Positions 35,801 through 49,553 of a DNA stretch of 64,000 bases are shown piece by piece. The DNA comes from Chamaecrista fasciculata (Eukaryota; Streptophyta; Magnoliopsida; Fabales; Fabaceae). Both the position numbers and the translations under genes were made by a program. The first letter of the stretch is position 1; the number at the start of each line of letters is the position of its first letter. Location of the stretch: positions 1 to 64,000 of the forward strand of contig QANZ01013357.1 in the NCBI GenBank assembly GCA_003254925.1. Direction: 5' to 3'. Under the pieces are notes generated by a model. That model saw only the letters and a list, made by a program, of their open reading frames with translations, was not told the DNA's origin and made no database searches.

Positions 35801-36236
35801 GGAGATTCTCAAGTTGTTACTATATGACAATATTGGCACAGATATTGATTATACTTGGTAATGAAGAAGCAGATGGGAAATTTGAAAGGGATTTCATTGA
35901 GTGACATTAATTTCACTATTATTACTGTCATTTTGATGTTTTATGGTAGGATTTGGTAAAAAAGGCTGTTTCACTAGCCATAGCGCGTGATGGTGCTAGT
36001 GGGGGTGTTGTCAGAACAGTCACGGTAAGATTTGTTCTTCTGTGACATTTTTCCTTTCAAGAAGATGGTTTTATATTTTGTTGATCTTTTTCTTTCTTTG
36101 GTAGATAAATTCGGAGGGAGTTACCAAGAAGTTTTTCCCTGGGGACCAACTTCCTCTGTGGCACGAGGAGCTTGAACCGCAAAACTCGCTGCTGGACACT
36201 CTCAGTGCCACTAGCCCTGAGCCCATGAGTATCTGA
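32822..36236 (+). CDS. PBA1: 20S proteasome beta1 subunit
   Basis: Eight exons: 32822-32930, 33290-33366, 33734-33789, 34199-34271, 35094-35205, 35625-35698, 35950-36024, 36105-36236, joining in frame to 235 residues. The short propeptide [14 protein letters not shown] ends in Gly just before Thr-15, the catalytic N-terminal nucleophile after self-cleavage (G|TTIIGVTY). Counting from that Thr, Asp-17 (GADSR) and Lys-33 (SDK) of the active site are both present. '[20 protein letters not shown]' and '[13 protein letters not shown]' are the usual S168/G-rich and S129 regions. This is the caspase-like (post-acidic) peptidase of the core particle in cytosol and nucleus. Length fits plant PBA1 (about 233). 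No break seen, so presumably functional. Confidence 0.97.
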
Positions 36237-36550
36237 AGACTGTGAGAAATATTGAAAGGCTTGTTATATCTTAATGCCATCTCTTCTGAACAGTTAAAAA
36301 ATCTCTGTATGAATTGACATTGTTTAGATGTTGTTGTTAAACAATGAGCTCTATTCATCATATTACCAACGATGAAGTAGAATGGAAAGACAAATTTATT
36401 GGTAATAGTTGTTTCTGAGCCATAAGATATAAATTACAAAGACAGTTATCCTGGGAAGGAGAAAAGGTTTGATGGGTGTGGCTCTCATTTAATCTCTCAT
36501 CCTCTCTTCTTCTTGTAGTAATTGCCAAACAAATCTTTAGTGGTTAGTGC
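36237..36550. other. 3' flank of PBA1
   Basis: Likely 3' UTR and spacer; an antisense frame of 96 codons over the last exon is a shadow. Confidence 0.5.
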
Positions 36551-36551
36551 A

Positions 36552-38215
36552 GTGTTATCAAAGGTGCTGAGGCGTTCACGCCTCTTGAACCATGAGAAAA
36601 AACGTAGGTTATAATTTAATAAAAAAATAAATTCTAGCCAAGCATATTTTAGAAAAAAAGTAGGCCCAGACAGAATTTTTAAGTGGTAGGATAATAAGTG
36701 AGAGAGTTTTTAAGGTTTAGTAAAATATTATGGAGAAAATCTACTATTTGGTCATTGAATTTATACCGAATTAACTAACCAGTCTATGAATAATTGAAAT
36801 ACACGATTTGGTCTTTGAAGTATTTCAATTATCAACTATTTGGTCCCCAATGATGATTTAGTCTTTAAATTTGAACTAACTTTATATTTTTTGGTCTCTA
36901 AATTTGTACTAAATTAATATTATTTGGTCCCTGAATTTAAACAAATTTTATATTTTTTGATCTCTGACCTTGTACTAAATTAATATCATTTTGTCCCTGA
37001 ATTTTAACTAATTTTATACTTTTTTGTCCCAGAATTTATATTATATTTATACTATTTGGTCTCTAAATTTGTATTGAGTTTGTATTTTTTGATCTTTAAA
37101 TAAGATCTAGAAATCAAATCATTAACAATTATAATAATTTAGAGATTGAGTAATATATTTTAATTATTCAAAAATGATTAGTTGATTCGATATAAAACTA
37201 AGAACCAAATTAATAAGTTTTCCCAATATTATATAAAACAAAAGTGAAGAACTAGACCATGACCACCTACTGCACAATTAGCCAAAATTAGAATATAAAT
37301 TGTCCAAGCAGTGCAGAAAAGTGAAGTCAAGCGGTGCAGAAAACTCTCACTTTTCCTTTTGTTTTTTTTTTCTTTCATTCTTCTTCTTCCACTATTCTTT
37401 GATCATTCACCCCACCCACTATTTCTTTTTTTTTTTTCTTGTTTTATGGACTGTCAAGACCAACACTGTCAAATGTCACCATGTCAAACAATTTTAAAAC
37501 ACATTAAAGAAAGAATCAAACAAATATTGCACATCAAGCACTAGCACACATTCAGCAGGTCGTGTATGTTGCAGTGAAAAATATAACAGACATAATATTT
37601 CATTATGTTTTGCATTCAGTGAACTTGAGTACACTTCTATGTTTTGTTTAGATATCAAATCAAGATTAGGTCTCAATAAGATTACACACTACTATAATGG
37701 CCAGAAAAAAAAAAAAGAAATTCCACACTACCTATAAAAGCTCTCAAGCTCTCATTCATGTTTGGTTTCACTACGTTATCTTTTTTATTGTAACCGTAGA
37801 TATTCATGCCTCATTGTCTCTTACTTCCATGTAGTATGTAGTGTGGAATTCTCGACCTAATTTTTCATTGAAACCCTACTATAATGCCTCATTAAATTAG
37901 TAGTGTGGAATCTACACATTCTTTTTGCTCAAAGAAATTTCAATCTAATTGGTAATATTGTTAGTGCAAAGAAATCTCCTAAAAGAAGCAGAAAAGTTGC
38001 AGCAATTGAAGATCCTCATGCTCCAATAAGATATGATCTTGTTATCGGTGACGTGATCGCAGCGTCTCGTGAACATTTCTAAAAAAAGATTGTGGTTCAT
38101 ATCAGAACGCTTTTGTTTGCTCAGGCGTACATCTTTCTATTGCTTTTCGCCTAAGACATTTTAAAGACTTGGCGCCTTTCGCCTTTAATTACCTTGGGTT
38201 AGTGTATGTGATCAC
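36552..38215. mobile_element. Candidate old TIR element with 'aggcg' termini
   Basis: Left end 'tatcaaaggtgctgaggcg' and inverted right end 'taattaaaggcgaaaggcg' resemble each other, and inner words 'cacgcctc' and 'ttcgccta' continue the pattern. Inside lie a series of 'tttggtc...' stretches (36730-37220), pyrimidine runs, and a short exon-like frame (37963-38082). No transposase or target-site repeat confirmed. It may instead be several independent fragments. Confidence 0.35.
37963..38082 (+). pseudogene. Exon-like fragment, unrecognised
   Basis: A stretch read as 'SAKKSPKRSRKVAAIEDPH' followed by 'APIRYDLVIGDVIAASREHF' and a stop has well-mixed protein composition with a basic cluster that could be a nuclear signal. 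It is unlike the low-complexity frames around it. I do not recognise the protein. No upstream exon was found, so it is probably a gene fragment carried by a transposon. Confidence 0.35.
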
Positions 38216-38377
38216 TTATTAATTTTTATATTAACTATATTTTTCGAAGAATGAGTAATAAAGTTGGTTTTTTTTAAGGGACCAAAGATGGAATACTATG
38301 TTTATCCTTTCTTTCATTTGATTGTTTTTTGTTTTAGTTCATGAAATTTGCATCGTCATCAACGATTATTGTCAAGT

Positions 38378-38905
38378 GTTGGAATTTTGAACACTTCCAA
38401 CCACCGTGCGACCTAGTACTTTAGTCTCAAAGTCTCATTCAAGCTCACTAATTAAGAGAAAATAAGAGAAGAAGATAGAACACAAAATGTGAAGAACTTG
38501 GAAATGCTCTTCTATAAAAATGTCTCACTCTCTCTACAACTTCTCCCTAAATTGCAACTCTATTGTTGGGTGATTTACAAGTGAAGGGAGCTCCTCTATT
38601 TATAGCCACTTCACCTTACAAATGAATGTTGAGGATTCATTAGCTTTTCACCTAACTTAATGGATGGTAGAGATTTACAACTATTCCACCTACCAAGTGA
38701 TGGCTAAAATCAATTCAATTCAACGGACCAAAATGATTATCTAAAAGCCTATCTCCTACCACACCATTCTTAGTCAAAAATAGAAGATTTACATAATCTA
38801 CGTGTGAAAAATTGTGGACTGTCACATTATACATCTTGATCTTGTCCACAAAATAAGCATTGTGCAATGGAAGGTTTGTTAACAAGGTTCTGCTTGATGC
38901 TATCA
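38378..38905 (-). mobile_element. Possible solo LTR or LTR fragment
   Basis: The plus-strand left edge starts TGTTGGAA and the sequence has a minus-strand TATA, GGCTATAAATAGAGG, near 38600 followed by a U5-like stretch, the layout of an LTR read on the minus strand. No target-site repeat was found and the right edge is a guess. It shares no clear text with the LTRs at 4.8 and 11.8 kb. Confidence 0.35.
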
Positions 38906-38955
38906 TCTTTAAATGCCATTAATTCGTTGTGAGTTGCAATTTAGTTGTTAAAAGC

Positions 38956-39229
38956 TTAAGGGTTTGTTTGGCAATTAGGAGGAGATGAGAGGGGGAAGGG
39001 AAGGGAAGGAAAGATTAAGTCCCTATACTTCTTCCCCTTCCCCTTGTTTGATCATCAATTCCTCTTTCAAAATATTTCAATTTGGGATATTTAAAATTCA
39101 TGAAAGGGGATTAATTTTTAATCCCATTAATCCTCTATTTTCTTCCCCCTCCAATTTCTAATTTTGCAAATAAGAGAAGAGGTCCTCCCTCCCCTTCTTT
39201 TCCTTAATCTCCAATCCAAACATGGCTTA
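38956..39229. mobile_element. Small Harbinger-like MITE
   Basis: The body of about 268 bp (38959-39226) has imperfect inverted ends, 'gggtttgtttggcaattagga' in outline against 'ccaatccaaacatggc', with purine-rich and pyrimidine-rich mirror zones inside, and TTA on both flanks. Non-coding. Confidence 0.6.
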
Positions 39230-39535
39230 CATGTACCAAGTGCAAGATGATAAATATATACATTCATTGATTAATAGCAATAAATAATATAATTATGTAA
39301 TATTATGTAATATCATTCTTAAAGTACAATATTAAAGTGGACCATCCACCTTTGAAATTGTCCAAAAAAAAAATTAACTTATTTTTTTTACGAGACTAGA
39401 AATTATTCCTAGAAAATAGCAAAAAGCAAAAATAAATAAATCATAAATATACTTATTTTTCTTGCCAGAAAAACATAAATATACGTAGAAAGAGCCTTTT
39501 GACTATGACCGCCCCCCATCAATTAAAAGTTGAAA

Positions 39536-42500
39536 TTATCTACTTTGGGGAGCAGCATGACGGCGTATTTTGAGGTACCCAAATTTACATGCTCCCGGTG
39601 ACGAACCCTCAAATATAAAGGGCAAATAACCAGTGGCCTTCTTGTACCTCTGTTGAACCTGAGAGATCAAACAATATATATTATACCATCATTTCATTAG
39701 CCTCTATTTCTAACGAGGGAAAAAATGCTCAGATGATCCGTGAATAAGTCTTTGATCAAAAGGAAAGAGTTATGTATAAAGTATAAAGTTACCTCAAAAA
39801 TTTGTTGATTGCTCTTTAGACAATTCCTACCAATTACACAAACGGTTCCACCAGAACCCCCACCAGTGATCTTGGCTCCACATAATGTCCCACCTTCAGA
39901 TATTGACGCTGCACTATGCTGCAAGTCTTGTACCAATTGTACAAGCCTATCCGTTCCATCAGACCCAAGTCCACAAGCACCATAGCTGTAGTGGCACTGC
40001 AAGTGCAAACCATAGTTTTCGTCATATAACGCAGTTGTTCGGAATAATGCTAAAATTAAACTTGCTTTCCACTAATCAACTGTGAGCTTTCATTTTCATA
40101 CCTGATAGAGCAATTCTCCTAGGGCTGAAAGTTGATCAAGTGAAGATGCGGACGTTAGCAGAGCTTTGAAGGTCTGCACAACATATAGATTCATTGGGGA
40201 ATTGATTCAAACGAAAGCAAAAAATAAAAAATAACAAAATTTAGTATAACAGACTTTAATTGTTAAGTTGTGAATTTTTTGAACCAAGTGCTAACCTTGA
40301 CACGGAAATTTTCATAGATAGGGTGTATAGTGGGAGCTCTCACTCCATAAGTACGCTTTTCGTCAATAACAGTGACAGGATCATTATGATTGGCATATTG
40401 CTCCAAAAATGTCCCACCAACAATGTCATCAGGAATTTCCTTTGCATAAAGAGCTTCGAATCTGGCAAATATAATCGTATAAAGAAGTAAGTTCCATATT
40501 TACCTTAGGTAATAAGGAGTTGTACTGATCTATAATAGGTTGAGGTGGGAAGAAACTGAACATGCCATAAAAAACTCAATCATTATAGCCTAATGAACTG
40601 TCCAATTTATCCTTTCTTATTATTACACAGTCAATGTCACTCATAGCAACCTGTTTGTAAAGAGAAAACAAGAGAAAACACACATATGAACAGGAATTAA
40701 TAAAGGAGTTTACCTGTGAGGTGACAAATTGCATAAGTAATCTAATGAAGCTTCTTTGTTCAGTAGTTCGGTATCATCATTGTCCTCTTCATCACGGTTC
40801 AACTTGTTGGCATGTGTCTCAGCCAAAACCTCTGAAGCTCTGGACTTGATCATCTTCATGCCCATAAAAGTACCAATTCTGACAGATCCGTAATCAGCAC
40901 CTCCAACGCTGAAATAGGTGACATTAAGACAGTTCAGGAAAAAGAGATGAATGAGAAAAATAACACAATTTTGTTATATTCATACCTCTAGTTGGACAAT
41001 TAGTTGAGACAAATTCCTATTGTACGTAACAATTATACAAACACAATAAAATAAAAAAGGAAAGAAATATTGTACAGAAGAACTACAAGGAACTGCATAA
41101 AAATGAAGATTTTGAACAGCCAAGAAAGCTTTTAGGAATAAGATTATTAACAAGACCAAAGTGATTGGACAGCTGGAAACTATAAGCAGGAAAATTTGAA
41201 GATAATACACTTACCTGTGTTTTATTCCAGAATCGATTCCCCAGAAACGGATGTGATTGGGTATTTCAACAAGGCCAACAATCTCTGCTGGCTGCATTGA
41301 CAACAACCAGTTGCATAAGATTGTATCTAAAGACAAGAGAATATAATTTTGTGTAGCTTGTATGCTCACCTGACAAATCATAGCAAGAAGTTTGTTGGCT
41401 TCACCACATGCTGAAGCCATTTGATCCATCACACCACATGGAGCACCAACAATGTGATTTTCCACCTAATGAAAAGTTTACAATAAAAAAGTGAAGTTAT
41501 ATTACAGGGACAATGCATGCTACAGGAAAAACCACAAAATCCCCTTATTTTTTGCCAGAACATAATTGGAAATATAGTGATTGCAGAGAAGGTCAAACCT
41601 TCTGGCAGAGCAATGCCAGGTCTCTCGGGCTGATATTTAATCCTGCATTACAAGATAAACTAATTTGGTTAATGTTATCTTTTGAAAAGGAAAAATCCAG
41701 GTGAATACTTATGTTAGTCTTGCATCAAGAGTTTTTCGATAAATATCACACCAGAATCGAGATTGGAAAGTTCAAAGCAATCCCCAAAAGTAACTTAGTG
41801 TAGATACTTTTTTTTATAACCAAATAAATTTATTAGAGTTAGAAAAGATATAAAGGAAAACAAGAAGGGAAACTATAGTCAGCAGATTTTAAATGTAAGG
41901 TTAAGAAGAGCATGATTACCATGAGCAACAGCAATAGCATGCATGCTAGCAACCTCCACAGATGCAGAAGATGATACACCTTTCCCTTCCGGGACTGCAG
42001 ATGAAACCTACTCATTTTTGTTCAAATATATAGACTTTAGGAAAAGAGATCGAGAATGGAGATAGATGAAGTACTAAGTAGTGCATCTCATTAATAAATA
42101 ACTTAATTGCCCTTAAAAGATATAGTAAAATTAACACTTAAAGGTTAACATAAGACTACTGATCTTTCCAAGACCTAAAACCTTTATGTCTATCTTCATC
42201 ACAACATAATTTCATTTTTATTGGTAAAAAGTGTAATGCAGTAACAATGCATCTGAATGCCCTTTTATTTCTTCCCCCTTGTTTTAAGAAAAAGGTGTAA
42301 AAACTTCCTTTCATGCATTCAATCTAAAATAACTGACAGCAACAAGAATACTAGCAAGTCTAATATATTATTACACCCCAAAGATATTACACGAAACTCA
42401 TTTGCATTTTGTTATCAACATATATAGAGTTGAGGAAGATTTTCTGTTTACAGAAGTAAATGCAAGTAGCAGTCACTGGAAGAAAATAATAGTTACCAGC

Positions 42501-45500
42501 ATGCTAATACTATCTTCAAAGCGCACACCCAATTCAGTCATTAAGACCAGAATTGCCCCAGCAACGTATGCTGCCCACCTGAAATAGTAACAATGCTAGT
42601 ATATTAGACTGCCAGAAATGGCCTATGCATACAGAATCATGTGATAAAAGACAACCTACTTTTGGGAAGGATCTTGAGCAAAGTATTGTTTTGCCTTTTC
42701 ATATGAGATTGGCTTCTCTCCATCCATAAAATCAGACAAATCCATGTCAAAGGTGGGACCTCGATTGCTTAATTCTGAGCCAAAAGATACCTAAGAAAGT
42801 CCAAATTTAGTAAAACCACACAATAAGAAAAGCAATTACCTTTTCCAAGATTCCAAGAATTTGCAAAAAGAACTAAAATTTCCATGTCAATAGATTTTAA
42901 AATTTCAACCAACAGTTTCCATTGTTAATTGAAAAAAATCAACAGTTTTGCAAGATTTAGCGCATACAATTTGTAAAACAGCAGTTGGTTTATGCCCTCT
43001 GTCATTTTGTCGAGCCTGTGCATGCTTCCATAGTCTATGCTTACTTGGATGCGTTCTTTGCAGAGCTACATGGCAGGCTTCTCTTATTGGCATCTGCAAC
43101 AAAACGAAAAAAACCAAGAGATGAGGGGAGTGAGGAGCTGTCTAAAAACTTTAAAAACAAATTAGCAAGTTCTATAACATTTTGACAACAATTCATTGAA
43201 CCATAAATATCTTTAGGATACTTATTTATTTTAGTACTATCATACTTTTATTGATGGATATATAAATGTTTACTATTAGCATGCTAGATTTGTTATGCCA
43301 TAATATTACTTATTCTTAACATTATCTATCACTATTTTTTAATCTTGTTTGTTCCTTTGGTTAAGGCAGATCTCATGTCTCTGTGATTATACTTTTTTTT
43401 TTGGTCTTTCTCTTCATCAGTAAATTCTCTTTTTTATTAGTTAGTGCTTGCTTTCGAAAGTGACAAGTGTTGACAAGTTCCTCTTTCTATGGGCAATATT
43501 TAAAAACATCCATTTCACTGAGAAGGTGTAAGAAAGATGCTCACTTTAAAACACAAACAAATCAATCAAAGCTAGTTTTTGTCCTCCTCCATTATCATAT
43601 GTCAATTAATACACTTCTTCTACTCGCCTATTTTAGTAAGCAACCAGTTTCAATCATACTAGAAGGAGTAGCAGAAATGGTCTTAAAATTCTACTTCATA
43701 TTTGAGGCTGATTCTCATTAAATTTAGCATCTGTGAAAGAAAATAAAAATATTTGCTTTTCTAGTATTTGAAGTAATTTTACCAAACTAAGAAAGACCAA
43801 TGTCATTTAACTTAATCAGATAGGAGTTAAAAACAATATTATCATTTTCCTAGATGCATTAGTTGAGTTTACTAAAAATAACTTAATAAAAGCATGAAAA
43901 CTATATAATTACATTACATTATAAGACACACAACAACACTGTTAAGTCAACAAATTGATGAAGATTAATAATATATTATTTGAAGCAAATGCCCCTAAGC
44001 AAGTAGAAAAGTGAAACCTGCAGGACAAGGCTTCCAGAGTAGTCAGCAATTCCACCCATTACATCTAACCTTCCAGGAGCTCTCGTCACAAAAATTTCTT
44101 CCTGCACACAGACATTAATTATGATGCTAATACATGATTTATTTTAGTTCTTCTGTTCTTAGAAGGTTGCTAGTTGCTATTGAGACAAACAATAAACATT
44201 TTAAGATGAAAAGAAAAAGACCTCCAAGTTGAAGAGACTAGCAGCAGCCTTGCGTTCACGTGTTGCGCGTTTCTCATCCAGTTCAGCTAAGCTATTTAAG
44301 AAAGCTGCAGTATCTGGAAGACATTGGACATCCCCATGAAGAATCTCAAAATCTTCAGTGTGCCTGTAGAAAATATGAAGGAAACAAAGGGCCAAAAAAA
44401 GGTTATCTTGTCTAATAAAGGAAAAACAAACAAGTTATCAATATAAATACAATTTGTAAACACTCAATAGAAGAGAAGTGTACTCACGAGCTAACAATGG
44501 AGCTACCATTATCTATTGAGGAAATTGGAGGTGTATGCGCCAGCTCATTTTCTGCAATTGCATACCATTCCGGGATTGCAATATCTCGTCCAGGGGCCCT
44601 TTGTAGTTGATACCCAAGAATTATGGCATCTCTTAATCTTCTAGCACCACTAAGCTATATATCATAGACAATTAAAATGAAGGTTTCATCACTTTCTCAT
44701 AAAATTTCATGAAACACAGCTAATAAATAGCTTTCTGTTGCTTTATATTTTAATTCAAACCAAGATTGCAACTTAAAAAGTCTCCAAAGCCCTGTACCTT
44801 ATCTGATGCATAATTTTTCCCAAAAGCTGTTTCCTGCAGGATGTGGGCTGCCATCTATATTTTTAAGACAAATATAAAGAAATCATCAACTCTTTTTGAT
44901 ATATATATGAACATTTCAAAATGAAACCAATTCATAAGCCAGGATGGGCAAACTCTCAAATTAGTTACAAGACACATAGTGATGAAAGGACAATTACAGG
45001 ATTTAAAACAGTATGCATTGGATTTCATTTAAAATGCCGAAAAGAGGTTTGAAAAGTTCATCCAATAGAATACACCTTTGATAGTCACAATGGCAATGCT
45101 GGATACATGACCTTTGGCGTTAATGTATTTTTCAGTGATTAATCAAGATACTTTAAAATAGGTCTAATTTGTGAGATTTGTATTTACAATCCATTGTATT
45201 GAGAATTACATTACATATAGGCAAGGGATTATCAATCACAACTATGGTGGGGCATACAAATCAAAGCAGTATTAAAATTTCCAATGTCAAGCTGAGAAAT
45301 CCATACATGGGGCAAAAATAATCTTAACAGCAATTGCAACAATATATTACAAATGGGTCCATGAGTTAAATAGTTTCAGAACTGCCAAACTTCCTCAAGA
45401 CAGCATTTGCTGATGCATACAAGACTTCTCAAAGAGTCACTAAATTTCAGAGAAAGAGATTACCTCACCACCATTGATGCCTCCTTCATAGCATGGTTTC

Positions 45501-48500
45501 AAAGTAATTGCACGATCAAGATAAGGTTTCCAGTGACCAGTGAGTAAATCCCTTCTAATCATTTCAACACCTCCTTGATAATACTAAGTCAAGAAGTACA
45601 ATTACTTATAAGGGTTTAAATGATAGATAAAGAAGAGGAAAAGAAATAATACAGTGAAATTTGAGAATGACTACCTCAAGCATATTTCTCAAAAAAGGTT
45701 CTTCATTGAAATAGTCTCTCCTTACAAAGACAAAAGGACACTTGAATGCCAGAGCTTCACTAACAGTGCCGTATCCAATTTTTCCTGAATGGACAAGCAG
45801 TAGCTAGTAAGTATAATTTTTTCTTTAAATGCCCCTTCAAGGCTATTGATTATGGAAGTTTCATACTAACCAAGCATACAATCACATGCTGCAATAATGT
45901 CAGGTGTGTATGCATTTTTGGCAAGTTTTCTGAAATTTGGAGGAAGGTCCTGGCTATCAGAAGCACCACACACCTGGTTTGCAAAGGGAAATCATCACCA
46001 AATAATGCACAAGACCACAACTCCCAAAAAAGAATTTAAATAGACAAATAAACATAAAAAAAAAATGTTTTCATCTGTACCAAGCATAACCAGCCCGAAG
46101 GTAAGAACTCCTCCTTTAACTTCCATCCTGATGGCTGGAAACAACACAATAAATCAGAAATAAGAGAACCAGAAGCATGTTTTATGACCCACAAATCTCA
46201 ATCAAGTTTGAGTCCTAAAGATAATTCAAGTAATCACCTGGCCACCAAAGTTGAGGATAACTAGCTTCACATTGTCTGGTATCCCAAGTTCCTTCCTCAC
46301 CTTCAACAGGAAAATTACAAGCGTATAAATAAGGAACTAAATAACCCTAACAGAGGAGCTCCACTAAGGTTTGTACAGTAATACCTCTTTCCGTGATTTG
46401 TGCAACCTTCTCACAACCAAAGGCACATCAATAACATCGCGAAAAGCAGGCACTGCAGATATTAGAGATGCCAGAGATTTGGTTAATTATTAATGAATTT
46501 ACATGGATAGTTAAAAAAAAATTATGTTAGGCAGTTTTCAAGAAATTAGGAAAGATCAACATACTTGGGCAGTATCCTGGGAGGCGGATCAGGAATTCAC
46601 AATGAGAATAATCCTCAGCAATCTGATTCAGAATATATAAATATACTCGTTCAATATGTATGAAAAAGAAAACGACAACAAAATGGAAACTGCAACTTTA
46701 ATTTTCACCAGTTTATATGCTCCATAATAAGTTGATTCAGTTCAACCAAACATAATGGCACACAAGTGCATAAGTTTAATTGTTGGAGATGTTTACTGAT
46801 TCAAGCAAGGGATGAGAGAAGAAGGCACAGAGGAAAACAAATAGGTGATTAAATTACGATTAGAAAACATCAATTGACTCTTTAGGAGGTTATAAACTTT
46901 CAAAGTAGTATTAAAACCCCGTAATCTGATCAGTCTACTCTCTTAAGTGTAGATTCTACCAAAATCCTAAATTGATTTCTTTAAATCCATAAGCCAGGTG
47001 CATATTATGGTGCAACTTCACACCTAAACAGATATTGATACAATCAGCCAAATATATGTTGCAGATAGCACAACAGAAAATATGGCCAGGGAGAGACTGA
47101 AAACTCGACAAAGGAGATTCTGGCTCAGGAACTTCTAACAATTAACTTAATTAAAACAAAAACAAAGAACAGGTTTTTCTCAAAAAAGCAAAAATAAATA
47201 AAAGAAAGAAGTTAGTCTTATGAAGAAAAACGTTCTTACCTGCCAAACTATTGAGCGATGATGATATCCAGCAGCCATGACATATTCCGCATAGATAAAG
47301 TCCCAACTGATATTACAAATATGTGCAATGAGGTTAATTGTCTATAAAGTATAGAAAAATATAAGTTAAACAAGTTCTTTCTAAGTTATGAATACAAAAA
47401 ATATAAATCCAATTAAAATCCCCAGAAGTATTAAGAACAAGACTGGGCCCAACACAAATTAATGGCAAACATACAGAAGAATGAAAAAAAGCCTTTCAAA
47501 TAATATAGAATAGCTTATTGAAAACTAGATTCGCTGAATTATGTATTATAGTAACAGATCAGAAAACAGCATATATGGTTCTGACACTTGATGGTTTCTA
47601 CTCAACAAATTACTTTACATTATAGAACCCCATAAGGAACTATTGCAGTCTATATAAGTTACCTGAAATTAGTCACACAAACCGAGCGAATTCCAGCGTC
47701 CGCTGCTGCACGACATGCCACTGGGACAACATCAGAGACCTGCATTTTCACATTAGCTTGACAAAGATCTACTGAAGACAATGTATTGTATTAAACAACA
47801 GTCAAAGTCGAAATCATAAAGTCTTTACCACTAAATCAGCTTTAATGGAGTTGAGCCACTCTGTTTCTTTGGCCAAGATACTAGCACGGGGCTTGACTGC
47901 TGTCTCAGAATACTAAAATAGCCAAATGGAAAACTTGAAATCAATAACAAAAATAAAGTTATCAAACTGGAAGAATCCAGATAACTAATCAAAAGGAAAA
48001 AAAATGATGTTTTTGTACCTTCTCCAAAGAGGCAAGGCGATCAACTGTCAATGCATCAGCCTGAACAGCTCCACAGTCCAAAAGCACCTAATTTCACAAA
48101 TTGCTTAGAAAAGCTGTAGCTCCACAAACTCAATTCTCGCAAAACAAAAATTGATCCAAAATAATTTGGACCAACTTAATTTTTTGTTTCCATACTTTTG
48201 AAAACACTGACCGAACCCTTAAATTTTTTCATTTTTTTTAACACCAATTTCATATGGCTCCAACTCCTTTCAATAAGTGAAATCATTTAGGCTACATTCA
48301 ATGGGTTACATGCAATTACAGGATTTCTTCGCTTCCAATGATTTGAGTAGCTTTAAAAAATAGATCATACTCACCTTGCGAATGAAGAGGCGAGGAGACT
48401 GAATATCAGAGGTGAAAACGAAGTCAGGAGCACCAGTGACCACGTGCACATCATGCCCGGCAAGAATTAGATGCCGCACCACCTACACATTATAGAGTCG

Positions 48501-48817
48501 AAATTTAAAAACTAGATCGCATGCAAGCCAAAGTAATTCACACAAGGTACAAAAAACTCAATCTCTAAAAAAACTCAATCTCTTTTCTTATTAAAATAAA
48601 TTATCCAAGAATGAAACTCCAATTCCAGAAAATCACAAGCGACGGAAGCCTCCATTGAACTAAAAGTGACGGTAAAAAAAAACGAGTTCGAATTGGGAAT
48701 ATATGAGACCTCAGCAACGCGAGTGGCATGGCCGAAGCCATGGCCGGTGACATAATAAGCGAAGACCAAATGCTTCCTGGACGCCGAGACTCCATCGCTC
48801 TCTGGTTCGATCCTCAT
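39536..48817 (-). CDS. ARA1: L-arabinokinase
   Basis: Twenty-nine coding exons on the minus strand join in frame to 982 residues, first exon 48710-48817, last 39536-39658. Others include 48375-48482, 48019-48087, 47829-47912, 47663-47739, 47240-47312, 45871-45973, 45464-45583, 44488-44654, 44222-44363, 42968-43093, 41370-41465, 40714-40908, 40296-40461 and 39793-39996. The N-terminal half is glycosyltransferase-like ('[15 protein letters not shown]', '[20 protein letters not shown]'). The C-terminal half is a GHMP kinase: '[19 protein letters not shown]' binds sugar, '[16 protein letters not shown]' is the ATP loop, and '[15 protein letters not shown]' is motif 3. It phosphorylates free L-arabinose at C1 with ATP in the salvage of cell-wall sugars to UDP-arabinose. 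The two-part layout matches Arabidopsis ARA1 (about 1039 residues). No break was seen; introns are many and short. Confidence 0.96.
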
Positions 48818-49147
48818 TCTATCGATTACGAACAGTCAAAAGTGTATATTATGCAGAATCAATGGGGGAGAAACAATGAAAATGATAATTTATTTGCTTA
48901 TTATATATAAATTAAGAGAAATTCAAATTTGAACAGTGAATCCTGATATTGACAGAATTTAGTTGATGATGAAGGGATTGGGATTACGATTGGGAGATTT
49001 GGATAGAGATGAGGAACCAATTTCAGTTCCGTGAGCAAAGTTGTTGACTATTTTTGAACGAATACGACTATAATAGTGTAGAGCTTCGAGGATCGAGTTA
49101 GCTATATATGGGACGCTAGGCGGGACTGATTTGGAATTTAGAGTTGG
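48818..49147. other. Upstream region of ARA1
   Basis: Presumed 5' UTR and promoter of ARA1 (minus strand). A TATA-like 'tttatatataataa' on the minus strand near 48905 lies about 90 bp upstream of the start codon. Confidence 0.4.
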
Positions 49148-49553
49148 CCAAAGTGCAAATTTGGTTCCATATTTTTTATTAAGCTTCTAATTTGGTCTTA
49201 TATATTTTTTTTTGTTGCAGTTTTGGTCTTATATCTTTGAAAAATGTCCCAATTTTGATCTTATATCATTTTTGGTCCAATATCTTTTAGTCAAGTTACA
49301 GAATTAGTTTCATATCTTTGCAAAAGAATCAACCATTAGGTGATTTTTTTTGTAAAGATATGGGATCACCTTCTAAATCTGATCCAAAGATATAGGACCA
49401 CTTTTGAATTTAATTTAAAGATATGAGATCAAATCTGTAACAAAAAAATATATGAGACTAAATTGGGATCTGATCAAAAAATATAACAAAATAATATGGG
49501 ACCAAATTGAGAACTGAGAAAAATATATGGGACCAAATTTGCACTTTAGCCTT
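49148..49553. mobile_element. Fold-back element, relative of 27671-28132
   Basis: Ends 'ggccaaagtgcaaatttggt' and the inverse 'accaaatttgcactttagcc'. Arms contain 'tttggtcttatat' phrases and their inverses. It shares the terminal words of the element at 27.7 kb but is diverged. 49554-49984 shows no gene. Confidence 0.75.

Noticed and set aside
44201-44395. Separate small genes within 39.5-48.8 kb
   Set aside because: These frames are exons of the L-arabinokinase gene with intron read-through at their edges.
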